Part shown: piece by piece, positions 1-6,237 of the stretch
How the letters are laid out: the number at the start of each line of letters is the position of its first letter
Numbering within the stretch: the first letter of the stretch is position 1
Assembly (NCBI GenBank): GCA_013813675.1
Contig: JACCRH010000007.1
Location: 1-19,246, forward strand
DNA from: Gemmatimonadales bacterium
Lineage (GTDB): Bacteria; Gemmatimonadota; Gemmatimonadetes; Gemmatimonadales; GWC2-71-9
DNA length: 19,246 nt
Reading direction: 5' to 3'
The notes under the pieces: generated by a model
The model's input: the letters and a program-made list of their open reading frames with translations, nothing else
What the model was told of the DNA's origin: nothing
The model's database searches: none
Made by a program: the position numbers and the translations under genes

Positions 1-729
1 GATCGGATGCTTCTGGTAGTGGAAGGCGACGGTATTGACCGCGTAGACCTCGTTCTCGTTGTCGAAGTTGGTATCGAACCCGTTCATCACCATGACCATC
101 TCGTTGGCCGGCGGCCGGCCTTCCTTGGGGTCGATGATGAAAGCGCCGTAGAGACCCTTGTGGATGTGCCGCTTGATCGGCACGGTGTGGCAGTGGTACA
201 GGTGGAGCCCGAACGGCTCGGCGTCAAACTCGTACACGAAGCTCCGGCCGGGATGAACCGGCTCGAAGGCACCATCCATGCCCGAGGGATGGATGCCGTG
301 AAAGTGGATGCTGTGCGCGTGGCTGCCCTTGTTGGAGAAGCGGATCCGCAGCCTGTCGCCCTCGGTGCAGCGGATGGTGGGACCGGGCACCTGGCCGTTG
401 TAGGTCCAGGCCGGATAGAACACGCCGGGCGCCACCTCGATCTCCCGATCCTCGGCCACGATCTCGTACTCACGAAGCGGCTGGCCCGATGGAAGCCGGG
501 ACAGGGTGCCGCCGTCGAATCGGGTGAGGAATGCGGTCGGGTCGAAGGAGCCGGGCGCGAGCTGGCCTACCGTCACCATGTCGTGATGCGACCCCTGCGT
601 GGGGCGCTGCGCCGCGGTGCCCTGATCGAGCGCCTGAAGCGAGAGCCCGCCGGCGCCGGCGGCCAGGCCGACGGTGCCGAGGGCGCCGGCCCTCAGGGCC
701 TCGCGGCGGGAGACTTTGCGGTTGGACAT
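1..729 (-). CDS. Multicopper oxidase, Tat-exported (C-terminus off the window edge)
   Basis: The first 243 residues of a copper oxidase are present; the reading frame stays open to base 1. The N-terminus has a Tat signal, SRREALRAGALG at residues 7-18, followed by an Ala/Gly-rich hydrophobic stretch, so the enzyme should be exported folded. A cupredoxin domain covers about 85-205. It carries HSIHFHG (139-145) and HLYHCHT (176-182), then His188 and GLYG (192-195). The HCH motif plus a downstream His and Leu in this first domain suggests a type 1 copper site here, as in two-domain oxidases or nitrite-reductase-like proteins, with Leu possibly in the axial place. The substrate cannot be told; Mn(II), Fe(II), Cu(I) or phenols are possible. 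The ATG has AGGAG six bases upstream, inside the end of the regulator gene three bases away, so the two are co-transcribed. Confidence 0.88.
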   Translation of the reverse strand, partial: MSNRKVSRREALRAGALGTVGLAAGAGGLSLQALDQGTAAQRPTQGSHHDMVTVGQLAPGSFDPTAFLTRFDGGTLSRLPSGQPLREYEIVAEDREIEVAPGVFYPAWTYNGQVPGPTIRCTEGDRLRIRFSNKGSHAHSIHFHGIHPSGMDGAFEPVHPGRSFVYEFDAEPFGLHLYHCHTVPIKRHIHKGLYGAFIIDPKEGRPPANEMVMVMNGFDTNFDNENEVYAVNTVAFHYQKHPI

Positions 730-732
730 TCG

Positions 733-1416
733 CTACTCCTGCTCACTGGCGCAGCGGACCACCTGCCCCAGCTCGTTGCCGATGACGTGGGTCCGCCCCG
801 CCACCTCGATGGTGATCGGTCCCTGAAAGGGCTGGCGGTCCAGGACCCTGATATGGACGCCGGGCCGCAGCCCCACCGACGCGATGTAGCGCAACCGTTC
901 GGGCTGACCCTCTTCCACCCGCCGGATCTCGACCCTGGCGCCGGCCGGCACCTCGGACAGGGGGATGCTGGCGGGCTCATGGATGTCGCCCTCGGGAGTG
1001 GGGATGGGGTCCCCATGGGGATCCACCGCCGGATTGCCGAGTACGGCCGCCATGCGCTCGACCAGCTTGTCGGACACGGCATGCTCCAGCCGTTCGGCTT
1101 CCTCGTGGACGGTGTCCCAGGTGTAGCCCAGGAAAGCCACGAGGTAGGCCTCGATCAACCGGTGCCGGCGTAGCATGCGCAGCGCTGCGCGGCGGCCGTC
1201 GGCGGTGAGCTGCACTCCCTTATAGGGCACGTGCTCGAGCAGGCCTTGTTCGGAGAGCCGCTTGACCATCCCGCTCACTGAGGCGGGCGAGAGCTCCAGG
1301 CGGTGGGCGATCTCGCTGGTGCTGGCGGTTCGGCCTGCCGGTGATAGCCGGTAGATGGCCTTGAGATAGTCTTCGCCCGAGCGAGTGAGAGGCTCGTGCT
1401 GTAAGGCTGCGTGCAT
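733..1416 (-). CDS. DtxR/MntR-family metal-dependent transcriptional regulator
   Basis: A 227-residue metal-sensing repressor, full length for the long DtxR/IdeR class. The winged helix-turn-helix covers about 13-75, with the recognition helix near 44-56. The dimerisation and metal domain covers about 76-145, and an SH3/FeoA-like C-terminal domain about 150-225. Aligning by eye to known family members, the primary metal site reads Asp16, Glu108, Glu111, His112. Asp and Glu replace the Met and Cys of iron-sensing DtxR, which resembles manganese-sensing MntR, although MntR Glu11 is Lys19 here. His85, Glu89 and His104 match the DtxR ancillary site. The gene lies directly before the multicopper oxidase and has a family-type palindrome 14 bases upstream of its ATG, so it probably represses itself and the oxidase when metal is bound. 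Which metal it senses is inference. Confidence 0.9.
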   Translation of the reverse strand: MHAALQHEPLTRSGEDYLKAIYRLSPAGRTASTSEIAHRLELSPASVSGMVKRLSEQGLLEHVPYKGVQLTADGRRAALRMLRRHRLIEAYLVAFLGYTWDTVHEEAERLEHAVSDKLVERMAAVLGNPAVDPHGDPIPTPEGDIHEPASIPLSEVPAGARVEIRRVEEGQPERLRYIASVGLRPGVHIRVLDRQPFQGPITIEVAGRTHVIGNELGQVVRCASEQE

Positions 1417-1429
1417 CCGAAACTCGGAG

Positions 1430-1444
1430 TTAGGATTGCCTAAA
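1430..1444 (-). promoter_or_regulatory. DtxR/MntR-type operator palindrome
   Basis: TTAGGATTGCCTAA (1430-1443) is an inverted repeat, TTAGG-N4-CCTAA, matching the core of DtxR/IdeR/MntR operators. It lies between a perfect -35 hexamer (TTGACA on the minus strand, 1471-1466) and the regulator ATG. It covers the place where a -10 box would fall, which suits repression. No convincing -10 is visible at exactly 17 bp. A partial second copy sharing TTAGGCAA lies at 1484-1494. Confidence 0.7.
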
Positions 1445-1465
1445 CGTGGGGTGAGGCCGGACTAA

Positions 1466-1471
1466 TGTCAA
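1466..1471 (-). promoter_or_regulatory. Consensus -35 hexamer for the regulator-oxidase operon
   Basis: TTGACA on the minus strand is a perfect sigma-70 -35 box. Its TGA is also the stop codon of the NUDIX gene, so the promoter overlaps the end of the upstream gene. The sequence 17-21 bp downstream runs into the DtxR-type palindrome and gives no good TATAAT match, so the -10 assignment is open. Confidence 0.45.
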
Positions 1472-2088
1472 GAGTGGGAGGGAGTTTGCCTAACCTTCTC
1501 CAGCAGTCCGGAGAGGATGCGCTCCGTCATTCCCCATACCACCGAATCATCCAGCCGGTAAGCCGGGAAGTCCCGGCTCTCGCCGAGGATATCCAAGCGG
1601 ACCGAGCGGTAGGTGTCGGACCGAAGCAGCAATTCGAGGGGAACCCAGCGCGCGGCCGCGACCTCGGGGTTGAGTGTGAGATCGGGGCGCCGGTCGAGAG
1701 CGAAGACGTAGGGACGGACCGCGATGGGTGGGAGGGACGGGGTGCGGGGCACCACGTCGTCGAGGCTGCCAATGAGATGCTCCGGCTGCAACTCGAGTCC
1801 CACTTCCTCCGAGGTCTCTCGGACGGCGGTGGTCACGAGGTCGGGTTCAGCCGGATCCTGCCGTCCGCCCGGGAAGGCCATGTGCCCCGACCAGGGGTCG
1901 CCCGCCCGCTCGGCGCGCCGGATCAGAAGAATCGAGTCGGGATCGGGAGCGAGGATGACCGCGACCGCGGCCCAGATGAGGGGATCGCCCCGCTGGTCCA
2001 CCAGAGGCCGGTGAACCGCGAGGCGATCGCGAAGCCGAAGGAGCAGGGACGTCAGTGGCTGTGACTGTGGCAGCCGCCTCCACAGCAC
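1468..2088 (-). CDS. NUDIX hydrolase, CoA pyrophosphatase (NudL)-like
   Basis: A 206-residue NUDIX enzyme that probably cleaves CoA or acyl-CoA to phosphopantetheine and 3',5'-ADP. The Nudix helix is at about 74-98: GGRQDPAE, then RETSEEVGL with Arg90, Glu91, Glu94 and Glu95 placed for metal binding. The spacing from Gly75 to Arg90 is one residue longer than the classic box, as in the CoA-pyrophosphatase subgroup. The preceding RR-x7-SGHMAFPGG segment also fits that subgroup. The start is uncertain: the first in-frame start is GTG at 2088, which overlaps the upstream zinc-ribbon gene by 37 bases. No good ribosome site is seen, and no ATG or GTG follows soon in frame, so translation may be coupled to the upstream gene. 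Substrate specificity is inferred from the family only. Confidence 0.88.
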   Translation of the reverse strand: MLWRRLPQSQPLTSLLLRLRDRLAVHRPLVDQRGDPLIWAAVAVILAPDPDSILLIRRAERAGDPWSGHMAFPGGRQDPAEPDLVTTAVRETSEEVGLELQPEHLIGSLDDVVPRTPSLPPIAVRPYVFALDRRPDLTLNPEVAAARWVPLELLLRSDTYRSVRLDILGESRDFPAYRLDDSVVWGMTERILSGLLEKVRQTPSHS

Positions 2089-2291
2089 CCGCCGCCCGGG
2101 GGCGGTCCCAGCCGGCTCAGGCCGGCGCCGAGATCAGCCGGTTTCCCGCCGGACGCGGGACGGGCGGTCAGCGGCATGAGCCGCTCCAGTTTGCGGCCAC
2201 TGCACCCGGGGCAGATAATCGTGGTCTCCGACCGCACGAGCTTGTCGAACTCGGCGTGGCAGGCGCCGCAGCGGTAGCTGTAGATAGGCAT
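2052..2291 (-). CDS. FmdB-family zinc-ribbon regulatory protein
   Basis: A 79-residue protein that starts MPIYSYRCGACHAEF, the hallmark of the FmdB/CxxC_CxxC_SSSS family. Cys8-x2-Cys11 and Cys27-x2-Cys30 form one zinc ribbon over residues 1-40. The rest is low-complexity Gly/Pro ending in a cluster of Cys69, Cys70, Cys74, His75, His77 and His79, which looks like a second metal-binding tail. The family's role is poorly known; FmdB was proposed to regulate a formamidase/amidase operon. It is the first gene of the minus-strand cluster leading to the NUDIX enzyme, the metal regulator and the copper oxidase. A promoter sits directly against its ATG, so the mRNA is probably leaderless. Confidence 0.85.
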   Translation of the reverse strand: MPIYSYRCGACHAEFDKLVRSETTIICPGCSGRKLERLMPLTARPASGGKPADLGAGLSRLGPPPGGGCCGGGCHSHSH

Positions 2292-2325
2292 GCGGGAGAT
2301 TGGCCAATCAGGGGAGCAAGGTCAA
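2292..2325 (-). promoter_or_regulatory. Promoter of fmdB-like gene, probably leaderless, with overlapping palindrome
   Basis: On the minus strand TTGACC (2325-2320) is followed after exactly 17 bases by CAATCT (2302-2297), then five bases and the ATG at 2291. The expected transcription start falls on or next to the A of the ATG, and there is no Shine-Dalgarno sequence. A perfect 12-bp palindrome, GATTGGCCAATC (2298-2309), overlaps the -10 box and spacer and could be an operator. Confidence 0.6.
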
Positions 2326-2346
2326 GGTGGTGACGCGCCGTGCAGG

Positions 2347-2492
2347 CATGGTCCCCTTCGCTCTGCTCAGGGTGACACCCGTGTCACTCAGGACGACCGG
2401 TGTCCGACAACCCCCTTGTCACCCTGAGCGCAGCGAAGGGTGACCCGTGTCCGGCAACCCTTGTCACCCTGAGCGCAGCGAAGGGGACCATG
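2347..2492. repeat. Compound palindromic repeat cluster (CCTGAGCG..AAGG family)
   Basis: Three copies of a unit around CCCTGAGCGCAGCGAAGGG lie in the gap between the alpha/beta hydrolase and the fmdB-like gene. Two are direct, at 2417-2440 and 2462-2486, and form a tandem of period 45 bases. One is inverted, at 2353-2377. The outer pair, 2347-2377 and 2462-2492, makes a 31-bp inverted repeat with two mismatches. A small perfect inverted repeat GTGACAC-cc-GTGTCAC lies at 2372-2387. The same unit returns at two other boundaries in this window. It could fold into a large hairpin and act as a terminator or mRNA end for the hydrolase. Confidence 0.85.
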
Positions 2493-2506
2493 CCGGTACT
2501 GCCGAT

Positions 2507-3355
2507 CTACCCCAAGTGCGCCGCGAACCACGCGAGGGTCATGTCGAACACCCGCCGGAGCTGCGGCGTGTCGTGCTCCCGGGCGTCCCACGGATGGCCC
2601 GCCCCGAAGGTGTGACCGGCGCCTTCGATGGTCAGCAGCCTGGTCTTTTCCAGCGGGCTCGCCGCGCGCAACGCCTCGGACTCCAGAGGTGACACTGATT
2701 CGTCTGCGCTCCCGTGAACGATGAGCCAGGGTATCTCCACCCGGGCAGCGGCTCCCAGGATATCCAGAGGCCCGGCGGCATTCCGCTCCACGTCGTCGAT
2801 CACGTCGGTGTAGAGCGGCAGGCGCTGGCCGGTCCGGGAATTGACGATCTCCGTCACCCCATCCTTGCGCCACCGGCTCACCTCGGACGGCGACCAGCGC
2901 TCCACACTCGAGATGGCGGCCCAGGTGACCAGCGCCTGCACCCGCCGGTCGCGCGCGGCGTGAAGCACCGCGATTCCGCCGCCACGCGAATGGCCGACCA
3001 GTCCGATCGTGGTCGGTGGGGGGACGCCGAGCTCACCCTGCACCAGAGCCTCGACCAGCAGTCCCAGGTCGTGAAGCTCGGCGGAGTAGGTGTCACGACC
3101 GAAGCGCTCGGGATAGACCAGCTGCCCGGCGTCGTCCACCCCGCTGCCGCTGAGGTTGCCGGTGACGGTGGCAAAGCCGGCGCGGGCCAGCCGCTCTGCC
3201 AGAGGCGGAAACATCCCCCAATCCTTGAAACCCTTGAAGCCGTGGACGACGACGATCGCGGGCCGGGGGGACTCGCGGCCGGCGGCGCGGACGTCGACCA
3301 GGATGTCTCCCAGCGCGCCGGCTAGGACGTGTTTGGTGAGCGTCGAGGTGGCCAT
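2507..3355 (-). CDS. Alpha/beta hydrolase (dienelactone hydrolase / peptidase S9-like)
   Basis: A 282-residue cytoplasmic serine hydrolase with no signal peptide. The oxyanion strand is VVVHGFKGFKDW (36-46). The nucleophile elbow is GHSRGGG (121-127) with Ser123. The acid is probably Asp218 in HGSADESV, and the catalytic His is His248 in GAGHTFG. Length and order match the fold family of dienelactone hydrolases and small acyl-peptide hydrolase-like esterases; the natural substrate cannot be told. The ATG at 3355 is chosen because the conserved fold begins just after it, and the frame further upstream lies over the carboxypeptidase gene. It follows the LD-carboxypeptidase by 31 bases without a clear ribosome site, so the two probably form one transcript that ends at the palindromic repeats. 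Confidence 0.87.
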   Translation of the reverse strand: MATSTLTKHVLAGALGDILVDVRAAGRESPRPAIVVVHGFKGFKDWGMFPPLAERLARAGFATVTGNLSGSGVDDAGQLVYPERFGRDTYSAELHDLGLLVEALVQGELGVPPPTTIGLVGHSRGGGIAVLHAARDRRVQALVTWAAISSVERWSPSEVSRWRKDGVTEIVNSRTGQRLPLYTDVIDDVERNAAGPLDILGAAARVEIPWLIVHGSADESVSPLESEALRAASPLEKTRLLTIEGAGHTFGAGHPWDAREHDTPQLRRVFDMTLAWFAAHLG

Positions 3356-3386
3356 GATGGGAAAATCGCCGCGATCCGCACGATTG

Positions 3387-4349
3387 TCACGTCGAGACGG
3401 CGGGCTCGAGCAGCTCCAGCTCTCCCGCATCGGCGTCGAGGCGTGCGCGCACGCCCAAGGGCAGGGTCCACTGGTCGTCGATGTGGCCGATGGGGAAGCC
3501 GTACACGACGGGGATGTCGAGGGGGAGGAAGTACGTGGCCAGCACCTCGTCGAATCCGAGGGCGCCGTCGACCATGGCGCGGTTGAGCTCGGTGAACCGC
3601 CCGACGGCGATGCCGGCGAGCCCGGCCAGCGCACCGCACATGCGGAGGTGGGCCAGCATCCGGTCGACCCGGTAGAGGTCCTCCCCCACATCTTCGAGAA
3701 AGAGAATCGCGCCTTCGAGGTCGGGGAAGTGAGCGGTCCCCACGAGGCATTGCAGCAGGGTGAGGTTGCCACCCATCAGCGGCCCTTCGGCGACCCCGCC
3801 GCGCAGCGTGGCGATACGGTTCTCGCGGGGGAGCAGCACGTCTGCGGGTTGGGGGAGGCGCTCCAGTCGACCGGCCGGCTCGACGGAAGCCAGAACCCGC
3901 TCGAAGTGACCGCGGGAGAAGGCGGGCATCGCGGCCCGCGCCATCGGTGCATGGAACGTCACCATGCCGGTGTGCCTGGTCGCGGCGTTGAGGATGGCGG
4001 TGATATCCGAGTAGCCGATGAGCGGCTTCGGGTGCCGGGTGAGCGCGTCGAAGTCCACCCGATCGAGGATGCGGGTCGTCCCGTAGCCGCCCCTGATGCA
4101 CCAGATGGCGGCGATTTCGGGTTCGCGAAGCGCCCCGTTGAGATCGGCCAGCCGCTGATCGTCGGTGCCCGCGAAATAGCCGTGGCGCTCGCCGGCGTGT
4201 GAGCCCAGCACCGGTTCGTAACCCAGCGCACGGCAGAGGGCTTCGGCCCGGATTAAATCATCCCGTTCCAGCAGCGGCCCAGCGGGGGCAACCAGCGCGA
4301 TCCGGCTTCCCTGGGTGAGTCTGGGTGGCCGGATCACACGCTTGATCAT
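3387..4349 (-). CDS. LD-carboxypeptidase, peptidase family S66 (LdcA-like)
   Basis: A 320-residue serine peptidase of the S66 family. It cleaves the bond between meso-diaminopimelate and the terminal D-Ala of tetrapeptides during murein recycling; some relatives act on microcin-type conjugates. The catalytic triad is readable: Ser114 in GYSDIT, Glu219 in FLEDVGE and His289 in GFPIGH. The first-domain motif IRGGYG (85-90) is also typical. There is no signal peptide, so it is cytosolic like LdcA. The ATG at 4349 starts just before the conserved segment; the frame upstream offers no start codon nearby. No ribosome site precedes this ATG, but a five-codon minigene with a good one ends in an ATGA overlap with it. 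It is divergent from the RsbRD-like gene. Confidence 0.9.
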   Translation of the reverse strand: MIKRVIRPPRLTQGSRIALVAPAGPLLERDDLIRAEALCRALGYEPVLGSHAGERHGYFAGTDDQRLADLNGALREPEIAAIWCIRGGYGTTRILDRVDFDALTRHPKPLIGYSDITAILNAATRHTGMVTFHAPMARAAMPAFSRGHFERVLASVEPAGRLERLPQPADVLLPRENRIATLRGGVAEGPLMGGNLTLLQCLVGTAHFPDLEGAILFLEDVGEDLYRVDRMLAHLRMCGALAGLAGIAVGRFTELNRAMVDGALGFDEVLATYFLPLDIPVVYGFPIGHIDDQWTLPLGVRARLDADAGELELLEPAVST

Positions 4350-4363
4350 GTTTTTGACCGCAT
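4346..4363 (-). other. Five-codon leader minigene coupled to the LD-carboxypeptidase start
   Basis: On the minus strand ATG CGG TCA AAA ACA TGA encodes MRSKT. GGCGGAG lies five bases before its ATG, the only good ribosome site upstream of the carboxypeptidase. Its TGA overlaps the carboxypeptidase ATG as ATGA. This arrangement suggests that ribosomes load on the minigene and re-initiate. It could also be chance, because the sequence is so short. Confidence 0.4.
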
Positions 4364-4382
4364 GTTCGCTCCGCCTTAGATT
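4354..4382 (+). promoter_or_regulatory. Sigma-70-type promoter for the RsbRD-like gene
   Basis: TTGACC (4354-4359), exactly 17 bases, then TAGATT (4377-4382). Transcription should begin near 4389, about 20 bases before the GTG start at 4411, and the run AGGGGGGA serves as ribosome site. The promoter lies in the 61-base divergent gap and overlaps the leader region of the oppositely oriented carboxypeptidase gene. Confidence 0.6.
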
Positions 4383-4410
4383 GCCGACACCTTTACAGGG
4401 GGGACTGGTA

Positions 4411-4974
4411 GTGCGTGCTTCGCAGCCCGCGTTGCTCGCCGCCGGCCGCGTCATCGTCGAGATGCGTGACGCGATGGTCGCCGAATGGGCCAACTGGCTG
4501 GGCGACCGCATCACCGCCGCCCCCACGATACCGCGCCGCACGGTGGAGCGGGAGTTCCGCCTGCTGCTCGACGTCGTCTCCGAGATGGTCGGCCCGCTCC
4601 GCCGCGAAGTCAACACCGTCTGGTTTCGGGTCTGCGAGCACTACGGCCGGGTCGCCTCGGCTCGTGGACTCGCGGCCGGCGAAGTCGTCGAGGAGCTCCA
4701 GTTTCTCCGCGAGCTTCTGACCCGCAACCTGGCTCCGGTCCTCGGGGCCATGCGGGCGCGGCAAGGCATGGCGATCATGCTCCGGCTCAACCGTGTGGTC
4801 GACAAAGGCATCGCGGTGGCCGTGGTGGGCTACACTGATGCGCTCGTCGCGACCCTCTTCGCCCAGAATGGCGTGCCGACCTCCGGCGCCGAATACGACC
4901 GTGCCGAAGTGGAGCGGCAGCTCGACGTCCTGGAGCAGGAGCTCAACTCGCTCATCAAGCAGCCACAGCGATAG
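4411..4974 (+). CDS. RsbRD N-terminal-like helical sensor domain protein
   Basis: A 187-residue all-helical protein with no membrane segment. The pattern of a basic/aromatic helix (VAEWANWL, near 28-35), a middle segment HYGRVASARGLAAGEVVEEL and LRELL resembles the globin-like N-terminal domain of RsbR/RsbT co-antagonists and related kinases. It is only a resemblance by eye. It stands alone here with no STAS, kinase or phosphatase domain attached. The last 25 residues are acidic and helical. GTG at 4411 is preferred over earlier in-frame starts because AGGGGGGA lies just upstream and a good promoter sits 30 bases before it. The glycosyltransferase starts 16 bases after its stop, so the two are probably one operon. 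Its partner or ligand is unknown. Confidence 0.65.
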   Translation: MRASQPALLAAGRVIVEMRDAMVAEWANWLGDRITAAPTIPRRTVEREFRLLLDVVSEMVGPLRREVNTVWFRVCEHYGRVASARGLAAGEVVEELQFLRELLTRNLAPVLGAMRARQGMAIMLRLNRVVDKGIAVAVVGYTDALVATLFAQNGVPTSGAEYDRAEVERQLDVLEQELNSLIKQPQR

Positions 4975-4990
4975 CCGGCGCGGTCCGCCC

Positions 4991-6130
4991 GTGACATCCG
5001 TGTCCGAGCTTCTGCCGGCCCTTCCCTGGCTCGTGCCATTCGTCAGCCTCGTGCGTCTGGCGAACAACCGGCCCAACCTCTCCGACGTTCCTCCCGCCAC
5101 CGGCCCCCTGGTGTCGGTGGTCATCCCCGCGAGGAATGAGTCGGCGACCATCGCGACCGTCGCGAGATCGGTGCTCGCCTCCACCTACCAGCCGCTCGAG
5201 ATTCTGGTGGTGGACGACCGGAGCAGCGACGACACCGCGGCGATCGTGAGCCGGCTCGCCCTGGAAGACTCCCGCCTTCGGCTGGTGTCCGGGCAACCGC
5301 TGCCGGACCAATGGTACGGGAAACCATGGGCGTGTGTGCAAGGGTATCGCGAGGCGCGCGGCGACCTCCTGCTCTTCACCGATGCCGACACCCGGCACGC
5401 GCCCGAACTGTTGGCACGCGCGGTCGGCGCGCTCGGTGCCGAGCGGGCCGATCTCGTCACCGTCGCGCCCCGCCAGCGATGCGAGAGCTTCTGGGAGCGG
5501 GTGGTGATGCCCCAGATCTGGCTATTGCTCGGCGTGCGCTATCACCCCTCGACGGTCAACCGCGCGCGGCGCGAGCGCGACGTGATCGCCAACGGACAGT
5601 TCATCCTGCTGCCGCGCGCGAGCTACGAGGCGGTGGGCACCCACGAGGCCGTACGCCAGGAGGTGGCGGAGGATCTCGCACTGGCGCAGGCCATCCATCG
5701 CGCGGGCCGAAAGATCCACTTCGCCTTCGCCGAGCGGCTGATGGAGACTCGGATGTACCAGAGCCTGCCGGATATGGTCGAAGGGTGGTCGAAAAACGTG
5801 TACCTCGGCGGCCGCCAGTCGTTCCCCGAGGAACCGGTGTTGCGGCTGCTGGTACCGGGCATGCTGCTCGGCGCGTTTCTCTTCTGGCTGATTCCACCGA
5901 TGGTTCTCGCAATGACCGGCGTTGGCGGAGGGCTCGGCCCTGCGGCGGCGGTGGCAACCGGGCTCTCCGCCCTGTTCTGGATGCTGATCAGTTACGGGAT
6001 GAAGATTCCGGTGTGGTACGGCCTGCTGTATCCGATTGGCGCTCTGGTCGCGCTGTACATCGCGGCTCGATCGACCTGGCGCGGGGAACGGAGAGTGGAG
6101 TGGAGGGGGAGGAGGTACGGCGGGAGATAG
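4991..6130 (+). CDS. Membrane-anchored family 2 glycosyltransferase
   Basis: A 379-residue GT2 enzyme with a GT-A fold. VSVVIPARNES (41-51) opens the nucleotide-sugar domain. VDDRSSDDT (74-82) and the DAD motif in FTDADTRH (131-133) bind the sugar nucleotide and metal. Glu227-Asp228 in VAEDLALA is the likely acceptor/base region, followed by EGWSKN (264-269). Three hydrophobic helices (about 288-308, 314-334, 340-360) end the protein and place it at the membrane. The layout resembles glycosyltransferases associated with hopanoid or carotenoid glycosylation (HpnB, CruC, CrtQ types), but the acceptor cannot be told. The start is GTG 4991 or 5000; neither has a clear ribosome site, and coupling to the gene 16 bases upstream is likely. 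It ends before a large palindrome. Confidence 0.87.
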   Translation: MTSVSELLPALPWLVPFVSLVRLANNRPNLSDVPPATGPLVSVVIPARNESATIATVARSVLASTYQPLEILVVDDRSSDDTAAIVSRLALEDSRLRLVSGQPLPDQWYGKPWACVQGYREARGDLLLFTDADTRHAPELLARAVGALGAERADLVTVAPRQRCESFWERVVMPQIWLLLGVRYHPSTVNRARRERDVIANGQFILLPRASYEAVGTHEAVRQEVAEDLALAQAIHRAGRKIHFAFAERLMETRMYQSLPDMVEGWSKNVYLGGRQSFPEEPVLRLLVPGMLLGAFLFWLIPPMVLAMTGVGGGLGPAAAVATGLSALFWMLISYGMKIPVWYGLLYPIGALVALYIAARSTWRGERRVEWRGRRYGGR

Positions 6131-6159
6131 CGGACTACGGCGGTCCATTCGATGTTCGT

Positions 6160-6229
6160 ATGTCATCCTGAGCGTAGCGAAGGAGCCATGCCCCGGATCA
6201 TAGCTCCTTCGCTGCGCTCAGGATGACAT
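6160..6229. repeat. 27-bp near-perfect inverted repeat, likely bidirectional terminator
   Basis: Arms 6160-6186 and 6203-6229 pair over 27 bases with one mismatch around a 16-base loop. The left arm begins ATGTCATCCTGAGCGTAGCG. It lies exactly between two convergent genes (stops at 6130 and 6238), where transcription from both sides must end. It belongs to the same family as the palindromes at 2347-2492 and 13371-13438. No T-run follows, so it would act by structure or as a REP-like element. Confidence 0.85.
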
Positions 6230-6237
6230 GGCTCCGC

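Noticed and set aside
7..1173. Long plus-strand open frame of 388 codons
   Set aside because: It lies antisense to the multicopper oxidase and DtxR genes, whose domains and motifs are clear; high-GC shadow.
2416..2486. Two direct repeats with 45-base period as a possible CRISPR array
   Set aside because: Only two units, the spacer-like parts are themselves similar, and the unit is palindromic and dispersed elsewhere.
3356..3772. N-terminal extension of the alpha/beta hydrolase frame
   Set aside because: Low-complexity Ser/Pro/Thr sequence lying over the carboxypeptidase gene; the fold starts after ATG 3355.
3156..4202. Plus-strand open frame of 348 codons
   Set aside because: Antisense to the alpha/beta hydrolase and LD-carboxypeptidase, which have full catalytic motifs.
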